Of a stretch of DNA of 64,000 nt, positions 21,460 through 29,272 are shown one piece after another. The DNA lies in NCBI RefSeq assembly GCF_000719265.1, contig NZ_JOFL01000010.1, positions 62,001 through 126,000 on the forward strand, in the 5' to 3' direction. The notes beneath the pieces are model-generated. The model had not been told where the DNA came from, made no database searches, and worked only from the letters and a program-made list of their open reading frames with translations. How positions within the stretch are numbered: the stretch's first letter is position 1; each line of letters begins with the position of its first letter. A program made the position numbers and the translations under genes. This DNA comes from Streptomyces roseoverticillatus (GTDB lineage Bacteria > Actinomycetota > Actinomycetes > Streptomycetales > Streptomycetaceae).

Positions 21460-21782
21460 GCGAGACCCTTTTCGTCCGAGTGGCCGCGCTGAGCGACCTG
21501 GAGGAGGACACCCCCAAGCGGATCGAGATCGACGGCGTCCCCGTCTCCCTCGTCCGCACCGAGGGCGAGGTCTTCGCCATCAACGACATCTGCTCCCACG
21601 CGAACGTGTCGCTCTCCGAGGGCGAGGTGGAGGACTGCGCCATCGAGTGCTGGCTGCACGGCTCCAGCTTCGACCTGCGCACCGGCAAGCCCTCCGGCCT
21701 GCCCGCCACGCGTCCCGTCCCCGTATACCCCGTCAAGATCGAAGGGGACGACGTGCTCGTCTCCGTCACCCAGGAGTCCTGA
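21456..21782 (+). CDS. Rieske-type [2Fe-2S] ferredoxin in the suf operon
   Basis: 108 aa. Rieske ligands are present: C46-x-H48 (CSHA) and C65-x2-H68 (CWLHG). It belongs to the non-haem dioxygenase ferredoxin-like group. It begins inside the sufD stop and ends eight bases before sufC, so it is an integral part of the operon. Known actinobacterial suf operons carry it here. Its role is probably electron supply to cluster assembly, but no partner reductase is nearby. Confidence 0.93.
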   Translation: MSETLFVRVAALSDLEEDTPKRIEIDGVPVSLVRTEGEVFAINDICSHANVSLSEGEVEDCAIECWLHGSSFDLRTGKPSGLPATRPVPVYPVKIEGDDVLVSVTQES

Positions 21783-21789
21783 GTTCCCC

Positions 21790-22557
21790 ATGGCAACGCT
21801 TGAGATCCACGACCTGCACGTCTCCGTCGAAGCCGAGAACGGCCCGCGCGAGATCCTCAAGGGCGTCGACCTGACCGTGAAGCAGGGCGAGACCCACGCC
21901 ATCATGGGCCCCAACGGCTCCGGCAAGTCGACCCTGGCGTACTCGCTGGCGGGTCACCCCAAGTACACGATCACCGGCGGCACCGTCACCCTCGACGGCG
22001 AGGACGTCCTGGAGATGTCCGTCGACGAGCGCGCCCGCGCCGGCGTCTTCCTCGCCATGCAGTACCCGGTCGAGGTGCCCGGCGTCTCGGTCTCCAACTT
22101 CCTGCGGACCTCCGCCACCGCCATCCGCGGCGAGGCCCCCAAGCTGCGCACCTGGGTGAAGGAGGTCAAGGGGGCCATGGAGCGCCTCAACATGGACCCC
22201 GCCTTCGCCGAGCGCAACGTCAACGAGGGCTTCTCCGGCGGTGAGAAGAAGCGCCACGAGATCCTCCAGCTGGAGCTCCTCAAGCCGAAGATCGCGATCC
22301 TGGACGAGACCGACTCCGGCCTGGACGTCGACGCCCTGCGCCAGGTCTCCGAGGGCGTCAACCGCGTCCGCGAGACCGGTGAGGTCGGCACCCTGCTGAT
22401 CACGCACTACACGCGCATCCTGCGCTACATCAAGCCCGACTTCGTGCACGTCTTCTCCGGCGGTCGCATCGTCGAGTCCGGCGGCGCCGAGCTCGCCGAC
22501 AAGCTGGAGTCCGAGGGCTACGAGGCCTACCAGACGAAGGGTGGCGTAACCGCGTGA
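21790..22557 (+). CDS. sufC: Fe-S cluster assembly ATPase SufC
   Basis: 255 aa ABC-type ATPase that drives SufB-SufD. Walker A is MGPNGSGKSTLAYSLAG near residue 37. The SufC signature is FSGGEKKRHEILQ, with Walker B IAILDETDSGLDVDALR and switch His in ITHYTRIL. The EKKR form of the signature separates SufC from transporter ATPases. Its stop overlaps the sufS start codon. Confidence 0.98.
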   Translation: MATLEIHDLHVSVEAENGPREILKGVDLTVKQGETHAIMGPNGSGKSTLAYSLAGHPKYTITGGTVTLDGEDVLEMSVDERARAGVFLAMQYPVEVPGVSVSNFLRTSATAIRGEAPKLRTWVKEVKGAMERLNMDPAFAERNVNEGFSGGEKKRHEILQLELLKPKIAILDETDSGLDVDALRQVSEGVNRVRETGEVGTLLITHYTRILRYIKPDFVHVFSGGRIVESGGAELADKLESEGYEAYQTKGGVTA

Positions 22558-23810
22558 CCATACTGCCGGGCCTCCTCGACACCGAGGCGATTCGCAAGGA
22601 CTTCCCCATCCTGGACCGTACGGTCCACGACGGTAAGAAGATCGTCTACCTGGACTCCGCGGCCACCTCCCAGAAGCCGCGCCAGGTGCTCGACGCGCTC
22701 AACGAGTACTACGAGCGGCACAACGCCAACGTCCACCGCGGCGTCTACACCATCGCCGAGGAGGCCACGGCGCTGTACGAGGGCGCGCGCGACAAGGTCG
22801 CCGCCTTCATCAACGCCCCCAGCCGCGACGAGGTCATCTTCACCAAGAACGCCTCGGAGTCCCTCAACCTCGTGGCCAACATGCTCGGCTGGGCGGACGA
22901 GCCCTACCGGGTCGACCACGACACCGAGATCGTCATCACGGAGATGGAGCACCACTCCAACATCGTCCCGTGGCAGCTGCTCTCGCAGCGCACCGGCGCG
23001 AAGCTGAAGTGGTTCGGCCTCACCGACGACGGCCGCCTCGACCTGTCCAACATCGACGAGATCATCACCGAGAAGACCAAGGTCGTCTCGTTCGTGCTGG
23101 TCTCCAACATCATGGGCACCATCAACCCCGTCGAGACCATCGTCCGGCGCGCCCAGGAGGTCGGTGCGCTCGTCGTCATCGACGCCTCCCAGGCCGCCCC
23201 GCACATGGTGCTGGACGTCCAGGCCCTCCAGGCCGACTTCGTGGCCTTCACCGGCCACAAGATGTGCGGCCCGACCGGCATCGGCGTCCTGTGGGGCCGC
23301 CAGGAGCTGCTGGAGGACCTCCCGCCGTTCCTCGGCGGCGGCGAGATGATCGAGACCGTCTCGATGCACTCCTCCACCTACGCCCCCGCGCCGCACAAGT
23401 TCGAGGCCGGTACGCCCCCGATCGCCCAGGCCGTCGGCCTCGGCGCCGCGGTGGACTACCTCTCGGCGATCGGCATGGAGAACATCGCCCGGCACGAGCA
23501 CGCGATCACGCAGTACGCCGTCCGCCGCCTCCAGGAGGTGCCGGACCTGCGCATCATCGGCCCCACCACGGCCGAGGACCGCGGCGCCACGATCTCCTTC
23601 ACGCTCGGCGACATCCACCCGCACGACGTGGGCCAGGTCCTCGACGAGCAGGGCATCGCCGTCCGGGTGGGCCACCACTGCGCGCGGCCCGTCTGCCTCC
23701 GGTACGGAATTCCCGCGACCACGCGGGCGTCGTTCTACCTGTACTCCACCCCCGGTGAGGTCGACGCCCTGGTCGCGGGTCTGGAGCACGTCCGGAACTT
23801 CTTCGGGTAG
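22554..23810 (+). CDS. sufS: cysteine desulfurase SufS
   Basis: 418 aa, GTG start overlapping sufC by GTGA. It is a PLP enzyme that takes sulfur from cysteine. The PLP Lys is in FTGHKMCGPTGIG near residue 235; EMEHHSNIVPW lies near 123. The active Cys is in VGHHCARPVC near residue 370, the group II (SufS) form. SufU, encoded 12 bases on, is the expected sulfur acceptor. Confidence 0.97.
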   Translation: MTILPGLLDTEAIRKDFPILDRTVHDGKKIVYLDSAATSQKPRQVLDALNEYYERHNANVHRGVYTIAEEATALYEGARDKVAAFINAPSRDEVIFTKNASESLNLVANMLGWADEPYRVDHDTEIVITEMEHHSNIVPWQLLSQRTGAKLKWFGLTDDGRLDLSNIDEIITEKTKVVSFVLVSNIMGTINPVETIVRRAQEVGALVVIDASQAAPHMVLDVQALQADFVAFTGHKMCGPTGIGVLWGRQELLEDLPPFLGGGEMIETVSMHSSTYAPAPHKFEAGTPPIAQAVGLGAAVDYLSAIGMENIARHEHAITQYAVRRLQEVPDLRIIGPTTAEDRGATISFTLGDIHPHDVGQVLDEQGIAVRVGHHCARPVCLRYGIPATTRASFYLYSTPGEVDALVAGLEHVRNFFG

Positions 23811-23822
23811 AGCGGGGATCTT

Positions 23823-24287
23823 GTGAAGCTGGATTCGATGTACCAGGACGTCATCCTGGACCACTACAAGCACCCGCACGGGCGGGGCTTGCGGGACGGC
23901 GACGCCGAGGTGCACCACGTCAACCCGACCTGCGGCGACGAGATCACGCTGCGGGTGCGCATGACCGGCGACACCATCGAGGACGTCTCGTACGAGGGCC
24001 AGGGCTGCTCCATCAGCCAGGCCAGCGCCTCCGTCCTCAATGAGCTGCTCGTCGGCAAGGAGCTGGAGCAGGCCCGGAAGATCCAGGAGACCTTCCTGGA
24101 GCTGATGCAGTCCAAGGGCCGCATCGAGCCGGACGACGCGATGGAGGAGGTGCTGGAGGACGCGGTCGCGTTCGCCGGCGTCTCCAAGTACCCGGCGCGC
24201 GTGAAGTGTGCTCTGCTGAGCTGGATGGCGTGGAAGGACGCGACCGCCCAGGCACTGGGCGAGGGCGCTGAGAGGAAGACCGCATGA
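23823..24287 (+). CDS. sufU: zinc-dependent sulfurtransferase SufU
   Basis: 154 aa from GTG 23823. It accepts persulfide from SufS. The three conserved Cys regions are present: NPTCGDEITL (about residue 40), GQGCSISQASAS (about 65) and VKCALLSW (about 130). The insertion between the second and third Cys marks SufU rather than IscU. Its stop overlaps the next start by ATGA. Confidence 0.96.
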   Translation: MKLDSMYQDVILDHYKHPHGRGLRDGDAEVHHVNPTCGDEITLRVRMTGDTIEDVSYEGQGCSISQASASVLNELLVGKELEQARKIQETFLELMQSKGRIEPDDAMEEVLEDAVAFAGVSKYPARVKCALLSWMAWKDATAQALGEGAERKTA

Positions 24288-24622
24288 CCGACAACGCAGA
24301 GATGACCACCAAGCCGGCCACCGAGGAGGAGGTCCGCGAGGCCCTCTACGACGTGGTCGACCCCGAGCTGGGCATCGACGTCGTCAATCTCGGCCTGATC
24401 TACGGCATCCACATCGACGACGCCAACATCGCCACCCTCGACATGACCCTGACGTCCGCGGCCTGCCCGCTGACCGACGTCATCGAGGACCAGGCGAAGT
24501 CCTGCACGGAGGGCATCGTCAACGAGCTCCGGATCAACTGGGTCTGGATGCCGCCGTGGGGCCCCGACAAGATCACCGACGAGGGCCGCGAGCAGCTCCG
24601 CGCGCTCGGCTTCAACGTCTGA
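24284..24622 (+). CDS. sufT: SufT-like MIP18/DUF59 Fe-S assembly protein
   Basis: 112 aa. The family helps maturation or transfer of Fe-S clusters. Motifs: EVREALYDVVDPELGIDVV split near residues 12-30, TLDMTLTSAACPLTDVIEDQ with the conserved Thr/Cys near 60-75, and PPWGPDKITDEGREQL. It closes the suf operon, followed within 25 bases by a 21-bp terminator stem. Confidence 0.93.
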   Translation: MTDNAEMTTKPATEEEVREALYDVVDPELGIDVVNLGLIYGIHIDDANIATLDMTLTSAACPLTDVIEDQAKSCTEGIVNELRINWVWMPPWGPDKITDEGREQLRALGFNV

Positions 24623-24642
24623 GCCGTACTTCGTACGACGGC

Positions 24643-24687
24643 GCAGCAGCCCGCCGCCTGACCCCCGGTCAGGCGGCGGGCTGCTGC
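24643..24687. terminator. 21-bp bidirectional terminator, suf operon / agmatine deiminase
   Basis: Perfect 21-bp stem: 24643-24663 pairs with 24667-24687, with a CCC loop. One arm contains the last codons and stop of the convergent agmatine deiminase gene (encoding its QQQPAA tail), so terminator and coding end are merged. Confidence 0.9.
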
Positions 24688-25670
24688 TGTGTGGCGCAGT
24701 GGATGCCGCCGCCGCCCTCGGCCAGGTCGTGGATCTCGACCGTGCGGACGGCGCGCCCCGGGTGGACGTCGGCCAGGAGCGACGCGGCGCGTTCGTCGGC
24801 GCGGCGGTCGCCGAAGCGGGGGACGATCACGGCGCCGTTCGCCACGTAGTAGTTGGCGTAGCAGCCGAGGAAGTCCTCGCCGCGCCGGCCGAGGGCGGCC
24901 GGGTCCGGCTCGGGCAGCTCCACGATCTCCAGGGGCCGGCCGCGGGCGTCGGTGGACGCCTCCAGGGTGGCGCGCGCCTGCTCGTACACGCGCGTCCAGA
25001 CGTCCGGCTTCGCCCCCGGCGGCGGGCTGCTGAGCAGGACGGTGCCGGGGGCGGCGAAGCGGGCCAGGGCGTCGACGTGGCAGTCGGTGACGTCCTCGCC
25101 GCGGACGCCCTCCAGCCAGATCACCTTGCTGACGCCGAGCAGGTCCGCGAGCGCGCGTTCGATCTCGTCGCGGGTCCGGCCCGGGTTGCGGTTGTCGTTC
25201 ACCAGCGAGCTCTCGGTGACCAGCAGCGTGCCCTCGCCATCGGTCTCCAGCGAACCGCCCTCCGCGACGAGCGGCGCCGCGACGCGCGGCACGCCGAAGG
25301 CCTCCAGCACCCGGCGGGCCACCAGGGCGTCCCTCGGGTGGGCCTGCTTGCCGCCCCAGCCGTTGAAGCCGAAGTCGATCCCGGCGGGGCCGTCCGGGCC
25401 GGTCACGAAGACGGGCCCGGAGTCCCGCAGCCACAGGTCGTCGACGGGCACCTCCACGACCTCTACGCCCCCGCCGCACGCCTTCCGCGCCGCCGCCGCG
25501 TCCTGAGGCCCGGCGAGCAGCACCACCGGCTCGTACTCCGCGATCACGCGGGCGACGGCGGCGACGTCCTCGCGCACCGCGGCGGTGTACGGGCCCCAGA
25601 CGGGGCCGGCCGGCGGCCAGCCCATGAAGGTGCGCAGATGGGGCTGTGATTCGGCGGACATCTGATGCAT
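24669..25670 (-). CDS. agmatine deiminase family protein
   Basis: 333 aa from ATG 25670, with GAGGA ten bases upstream; ATG 25661 is possible. It belongs to the porphyromonas-type peptidyl-arginine deiminase/agmatine deiminase family, giving N-carbamoylputrescine and ammonia. Catalytic segments: DDLWLRDSGPVF near residue 88, EGGSLETDGEGTLL, GEDVTDCHVDALARF with the His, and the nucleophile Cys in GGGGIHCATQQ near the C-terminus. The start diverges from a VOC gene only 39 bases away. Confidence 0.93.
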   Translation of the reverse strand: MHQMSAESQPHLRTFMGWPPAGPVWGPYTAAVREDVAAVARVIAEYEPVVLLAGPQDAAAARKACGGGVEVVEVPVDDLWLRDSGPVFVTGPDGPAGIDFGFNGWGGKQAHPRDALVARRVLEAFGVPRVAAPLVAEGGSLETDGEGTLLVTESSLVNDNRNPGRTRDEIERALADLLGVSKVIWLEGVRGEDVTDCHVDALARFAAPGTVLLSSPPPGAKPDVWTRVYEQARATLEASTDARGRPLEIVELPEPDPAALGRRGEDFLGCYANYYVANGAVIVPRFGDRRADERAASLLADVHPGRAVRTVEIHDLAEGGGGIHCATQQQPAA

Positions 25671-25709
25671 CGTCGGGATTCCTCGGAGTCGCTCGGCGAA
25701 ACTGTGGCC

Positions 25710-26075
25710 ATGGCTTCTTCGCTCTACACCCTCGTCATCGACGCACACGACCTCCGCGCGCAGGCGCGGTTCTGGTGCGGGGTCCTCGACTGGAAGGTGC
25801 TCTACGAGGATGACGCGGAAATCGTCATCGGCGTTGACGAGTCCGCGACCCCCGGCATCACCTTCGTGCCCGTGGCGGAGGGCAAGACCCTCAAGAACCG
25901 GCTGCACATCGACCTCAACCCCGACGACTTCGACGCCGAGGTCGCCCGCGTCACCGCGCTCGGCGCCCGCCCGGCGGACGTGGGGCAGAGCCCGGACGAC
26001 CCCTGGCGCGTCCTCGCCGACCCCGAGGGCAACGAGTTCTGCGTGCTGACCCCCAAGCGGTCCCTCGTGTCCTAG
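25710..26075 (+). CDS. VOC (glyoxalase-like) family protein
   Basis: 121 aa from ATG 25710. It is a single vicinal-oxygen-chelate unit pair: an N-terminal LVIDAHDLRAQARFWCGVLDWKV half and a C-terminal half ending VLADPEGNEFCVLTP, the usual metal-site Glu motif. HIDLNPDDFDAEVARV in the middle carries the second His. Function is unknown; relatives are dioxygenase- or lyase-like. It is divergent from agmatine deiminase with a 39-bp promoter region. Confidence 0.82.
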   Translation: MASSLYTLVIDAHDLRAQARFWCGVLDWKVLYEDDAEIVIGVDESATPGITFVPVAEGKTLKNRLHIDLNPDDFDAEVARVTALGARPADVGQSPDDPWRVLADPEGNEFCVLTPKRSLVS

Positions 26076-26089
26076 ACGCCCGTGCCGGA

Positions 26090-26119
26090 CATCGATGCGT
26101 ACGCCCGTACGCATCGATG
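26090..26119. promoter_or_regulatory. perfect 30-bp palindromic operator of the SMR/TetR pair
   Basis: 14-bp arms CATCGATGCGTACG and CGTACGCATCGATG with a CC spacer. An extra CGTACGCAT half-site follows at 26129-26137. It sits between the VOC stop and the SMR start and covers the expected -35 area. TetR dimers bind such palindromes, so the adjacent TetR protein is the likely ligand. Confidence 0.8.
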
Positions 26120-26121
26120 TG

Positions 26122-26127
26122 TACACT
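26122..26127 (+). promoter_or_regulatory. -10 box of the SMR-tetR transcript
   Basis: TACACT, ending seven bases before ATG 26135. The transcript would start at or next to the ATG, so the mRNA is probably leaderless. The 30-bp palindrome lies directly upstream. Confidence 0.5.
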
Positions 26128-26134
26128 CGTACGC

Positions 26135-26458
26135 ATGGTGTACGTGACCCTTGCGGGGGCGATCCTCGCCGAGATCCTGGCCACCACCGCCATGAAGCTC
26201 AGCGAAGGCTTCAGCAAGCTGTGGCCCTCCGTCGGCACGGTCGCGGGGTACCTCGTGGCCTTCGTCCTGCTCGCGCAGACCCTCAAGACCATGAACGTCG
26301 GAACGGCCTACGCCATCTGGTCGGGCGCCGGCACCGCCGTCGTGGCCGCCATCGGCATGCTCTTCCTCGGCGAAGCCGTCACCGCGGCGCGCATCGGCGG
26401 CGTCCTGCTGGTGATCGCCGGAGTCGTCGTCCTCAACCTGGGCGGGACGTCCCACTGA
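26135..26458 (+). CDS. SMR family multidrug efflux protein
   Basis: 107 aa from ATG 26135, with four membrane helices, the small multidrug resistance fold. The membrane-embedded Glu is in LAGAILAEILATTAMKLSEGF near residue 14, and GTAYAIWSGAGTAVVAAIG is the family signature in helix 3. It exports cationic compounds by proton antiport as a dimer. The stop (TGATG) overlaps the tetR start. It is probably repressed by that TetR through the upstream palindrome. Confidence 0.94.
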   Translation: MVYVTLAGAILAEILATTAMKLSEGFSKLWPSVGTVAGYLVAFVLLAQTLKTMNVGTAYAIWSGAGTAVVAAIGMLFLGEAVTAARIGGVLLVIAGVVVLNLGGTSH

Positions 26459-27009
26459 TGGCCCGCCGCTACGACCCCGAGCGCCGCGACCGCATCATCG
26501 ACGCCGCCATCCGCGTCGTCGCCGACCGCGGCATCGACGCCCTCAGCCACCGCGCCGTGGCCGCCGCCGCCGACGTGCCGCTCGGCTCCACCACGTACCA
26601 CTTCGCGACCCTCGACGAGCTGCTCGTGGAGGCGCTGCGCCGCACCGCGCGGGAATGGCTCGACGGCCTCGCCGCCTGGGAGCGCGCCGTCGATCCCGCC
26701 CTGCCCTTGGCCGAGGAGCTGGCCCGGCTCGTCGGCGAGTCGCTCACGGGGGACCGCCGGCGCCTGGAGCTGGAGTACGAGCTCTACCTCGCCGCGCTGC
26801 GCCGCCCGGCCGTGCGGCCCATCGCCGCGGAGTGCGTCGACGAGATGGTCACGGTCCTGCGCCGCCGCACCGCGGACGAGACGACCGCCCGCGCGCTCGT
26901 CGCGCTGATCGACGGCATGCTGCTGCAGCACCTGCTCACCGGGCGGGCCTTCGACCGGGACGAGGCGGTCCGGGCGCTGGCCGCGGTGACGGGCGGGCCG
27001 GCCCGCTGA
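26458..27009 (+). CDS. TetR family regulator of the SMR pump
   Basis: 183 aa from ATG 26458. The N-terminal TetR helix-turn-helix spans about residues 8-55 (RDRIIDAAIRVVADRGIDAL, then RAVAAAADVPLGSTTYHF). The C-terminal ligand domain is mostly helical. Translation is coupled to the SMR gene. Self- and pump-repression through the perfect palindrome at 26090 is inferred. A tandem repeat runs through its last codons into the intergenic space. Confidence 0.9.
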   Translation: MARRYDPERRDRIIDAAIRVVADRGIDALSHRAVAAAADVPLGSTTYHFATLDELLVEALRRTAREWLDGLAAWERAVDPALPLAEELARLVGESLTGDRRRLELEYELYLAALRRPAVRPIAAECVDEMVTVLRRRTADETTARALVALIDGMLLQHLLTGRAFDRDEAVRALAAVTGGPAR

Positions 27010-27106
27010 CCGGCGGCCCCGCGTGGTGGCCGGTGCTGCCCGCTGACCGGCGCCCCGCGTGGCGGCCGGTGCTGCCCTCCGGCCTTCCCCGCCCGCTGAC
27101 CGGCAG
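27002..27106. repeat. 37-38-bp imperfect tandem repeat after tetR
   Basis: Copy one (27002-27039) and copy two (27040-27076) share CCCGCTGACCGGCG, GCGTGG and GGCCGGTGCTGC; a third partial copy GCCCGCTGACCGGC is at 27091-27104. Copy one includes the tetR stop codon. Confidence 0.65.
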
Positions 27107-27183
27107 GGACCGTCCGGGCCGGGACAAGGGCGTCACGATCACCGGTTCGCCTTGAGAGGCCCCGGCCGGTTAGGTTTTCGAGC

Positions 27184-28173
27184 ATGACCGATGCTGTTGC
27201 CCCCCGTACCACCGGCGCCGTCGCCGCCGGCCTCGCCACGATCACCCCGGACGGGACCGTCCTCGACACCTGGTTCCCCGCCCCGGAGCTCACCGGGGAC
27301 GCCGGCCCGGCCGGCACCGAGCGCCTGAGCGCCGAGCGCGCCGCCGAGCTGCTCGGCGAGAACGCCCTCAAGGCCGTCGGCCCGGACCCGCGCCGGGGCG
27401 TCGAGGTCGTGGCCGTCCGTACGGTCATCGCCTCGCTGGACGACAAGCCGCTCGACGCCCACGACGCCTACCTGCGCCTGCACCTGCTCTCGCACCGCCT
27501 GGTGAAGCCGCACGGCCAGAGCCTGGACGGCATCTTCGGCCTGCTCGCCAACGTCGCCTGGACCTCCCTCGGCCCCGTCGCCGTCGACCAGGTCGAGACG
27601 GTGCGCCTGAACGCCCGCGCCGAGGGCCTGCACCTGCAGGTGACCAGCATCGACAAGTTCCCCCGGATGACGGACTACGTCGCCCCGTCCGGCGTGCGCA
27701 TCGCCGACGCCGACCGCGTCCGCCTGGGCGCCCACCTGGCCGCCGGCACCACCGTCATGCACGAGGGCTTCGTCAACTTCAACGCCGGCACGCTGGGCAC
27801 CTCGATGGTCGAGGGCCGCATCAGCGCGGGCGTCGTCGTGGGCGACGGTTCCGACATCGGCGGCGGCGCCTCCACCATGGGCACCCTCTCCGGCGGCGGC
27901 AAGCAGATCATCTCCATCGGCGAGCGCTGCCTGCTGGGCGCCGAGTCGGGCATCGGCATCGCCCTCGGCGACGAGTGCGTGGTCGAGGCCGGCCTGTACG
28001 TGACCGCGGGCACCCGCGTCACCCTGCCGGACGGCCAGGTCGTCAAGGCGCTGGAGCTCTCCGGCGCGGACAACATCCTCTTCCGCCGCAACTCCACCTC
28101 CGGCGCGGTCGAGGCTCGTCCGTACAAGAGCACCTGGGGCGGCCTGAACGAGATCCTGCACAGCCACAACTGA
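27184..28173 (+). CDS. dapD: 2,3,4,5-tetrahydropyridine-2,6-dicarboxylate N-succinyltransferase
   Basis: 329 aa. It acts in diaminopimelate/lysine synthesis by succinylating tetrahydrodipicolinate. The actinobacterial DapD form is clear: a long N-terminal domain, then a left-handed beta-helix with hexapeptide repeats from about residue 170 ([41 protein letters not shown]), with the conserved Glu in [19 protein letters not shown]. dapA, another enzyme of the pathway, lies convergent next door. Confidence 0.96.
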   Translation: MTDAVAPRTTGAVAAGLATITPDGTVLDTWFPAPELTGDAGPAGTERLSAERAAELLGENALKAVGPDPRRGVEVVAVRTVIASLDDKPLDAHDAYLRLHLLSHRLVKPHGQSLDGIFGLLANVAWTSLGPVAVDQVETVRLNARAEGLHLQVTSIDKFPRMTDYVAPSGVRIADADRVRLGAHLAAGTTVMHEGFVNFNAGTLGTSMVEGRISAGVVVGDGSDIGGGASTMGTLSGGGKQIISIGERCLLGAESGIGIALGDECVVEAGLYVTAGTRVTLPDGQVVKALELSGADNILFRRNSTSGAVEARPYKSTWGGLNEILHSHN

Positions 28174-28180
28174 CGTGGGC

Positions 28181-28238
28181 GGGGCGGGAAGGATCTTCGA
28201 CCCGCCCCTTTCCCGTCCCCGGGGGCGAAGCCCCCGGG
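28181..28238. terminator. double hairpin between convergent dapD and dapA
   Basis: GGGGCGGG (28181-28188) pairs with CCCGCCCC (28201-28208). A second hairpin has CCCGGGGGC (28218-28226), loop GAA and GCCCCCGGG (28230-28238). The next bases, up to the dapA stop, resemble a GTCCGGCATTTGAG end motif that I recall at many Streptomyces gene ends. Confidence 0.75.
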
Positions 28239-28261
28239 CCCCGGCGCCGCGCGCGGCGTCC

Positions 28262-29179
28262 TCAAATGCCGGACGGGCCGGGAGATGATGCGGCCTCGTA
28301 CGCCTGCAGCAGCGCCTCCGTGCGCTCCGGGGACGCCGCCCGCAGCGGCGCCCGCACCGGCCCGCCGGGCAGGCCGAGGGCGTTGAGTAGAGCCTTCGCC
28401 GTCACCGTGCCCGGCAGGCCCGACGCCATCATCAGCTCCGTCAGGGGCAGCATCCGCGCGTGCCGCCGGGCCGCTTCCGCGGTGTCGCCGCGGTCGTACG
28501 CGTCGAGCACGGACGCCACCGCCCCGCCCGCGACGTTCGCGACCGTGCTGATGTATCCGACGCCTCCCACCGAGCGCAGCGGAAGGTTCAGCTCCTCGCA
28601 GCCCGAGTAGTAGGCGAGGTCCGTCGCGGCGATGACCTTCGAGCTGCCCAGCATGTCGTAGGCGCAGTCCTTGACGCCGGCGATGCGCGGGTGCTCGGCG
28701 AGCCGCAGCATGGTGGCGGGCTCGATCCGGGTGCCCGTGCGGCCTGGGATGTCGTAGAGCATCACCGGCAGGCCGGTCGCGCCGGCCACGGTCAGGAAGT
28801 GCTCGGCGATGTCCTCCTGCGGCGGCCGGCTGTAGTACGGGGGCACGACCAGCACCCCGTGCGCCCCCGCCGCCTCGGCGGACCGGGCCAGCTCGACGGT
28901 GTGCCGGGTGTCGGCCGTGCCGATGCCCGCCGTGATCCGGGCCCGGTCGCCGACGGCCTCGGCCACGGCGCGGATGAGCGCGCTCTTCTCCGCGTCGCTG
29001 GTGGTCGGCGACTCGCCGGTGGTGCCGCTGAGGACGAGTCCGTCGCAGCCGCCCTCCCCGACGAGGTGGCCGGCGAGGGCCTGCGCCCCGTCGAGGTCGA
29101 GCTCTCCCTCCGGGGTGAAGGGGGTGACCATCGCGCAGACGGTACGGCCGAAGGGGCTGGCGGGAGCAGTGATCGTCAT
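28262..29179 (-). CDS. dapA: 4-hydroxy-tetrahydrodipicolinate synthase / DapA-family aldolase
   Basis: 305 aa from ATG 29179. The family condenses pyruvate with aspartate semialdehyde to open the lysine branch. Class I aldolase features: LSGTTGESPTTSDAEK near residue 52, the Tyr motif MLYDIPGRTG near 140, and the Schiff-base Lys in GVKDCAYD near 168. The C-terminal SSPGPSGI tail is encoded by a sequence I recognise as a common Streptomyces 3' repeat. Other DHDPS-like aldolases share these motifs, but dapD next door favours the lysine role. Confidence 0.9.
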   Translation of the reverse strand: MTITAPASPFGRTVCAMVTPFTPEGELDLDGAQALAGHLVGEGGCDGLVLSGTTGESPTTSDAEKSALIRAVAEAVGDRARITAGIGTADTRHTVELARSAEAAGAHGVLVVPPYYSRPPQEDIAEHFLTVAGATGLPVMLYDIPGRTGTRIEPATMLRLAEHPRIAGVKDCAYDMLGSSKVIAATDLAYYSGCEELNLPLRSVGGVGYISTVANVAGGAVASVLDAYDRGDTAEAARRHARMLPLTELMMASGLPGTVTAKALLNALGLPGGPVRAPLRAASPERTEALLQAYEAASSPGPSGI

Positions 29180-29243
29180 GGACGCGATTGTCGGCCCCTC
29201 CGACCGTACAGGTCTATTTAATTGTTCTCTGGGTGACCCGTAA

Positions 29244-29272
29244 GCAGTGCTACGGATTCCGCAGTGTTACGG
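29244..29272 (-). repeat. direct repeat upstream of dapA
   Basis: GCAGTGCTACGG (29244-29255) and GCAGTGTTACGG (29261-29272) are spaced 17 bases apart, 65 and more bases upstream of the dapA start. They could be a paired binding site; the second overlaps the stop of the next gene. Confidence 0.4.
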
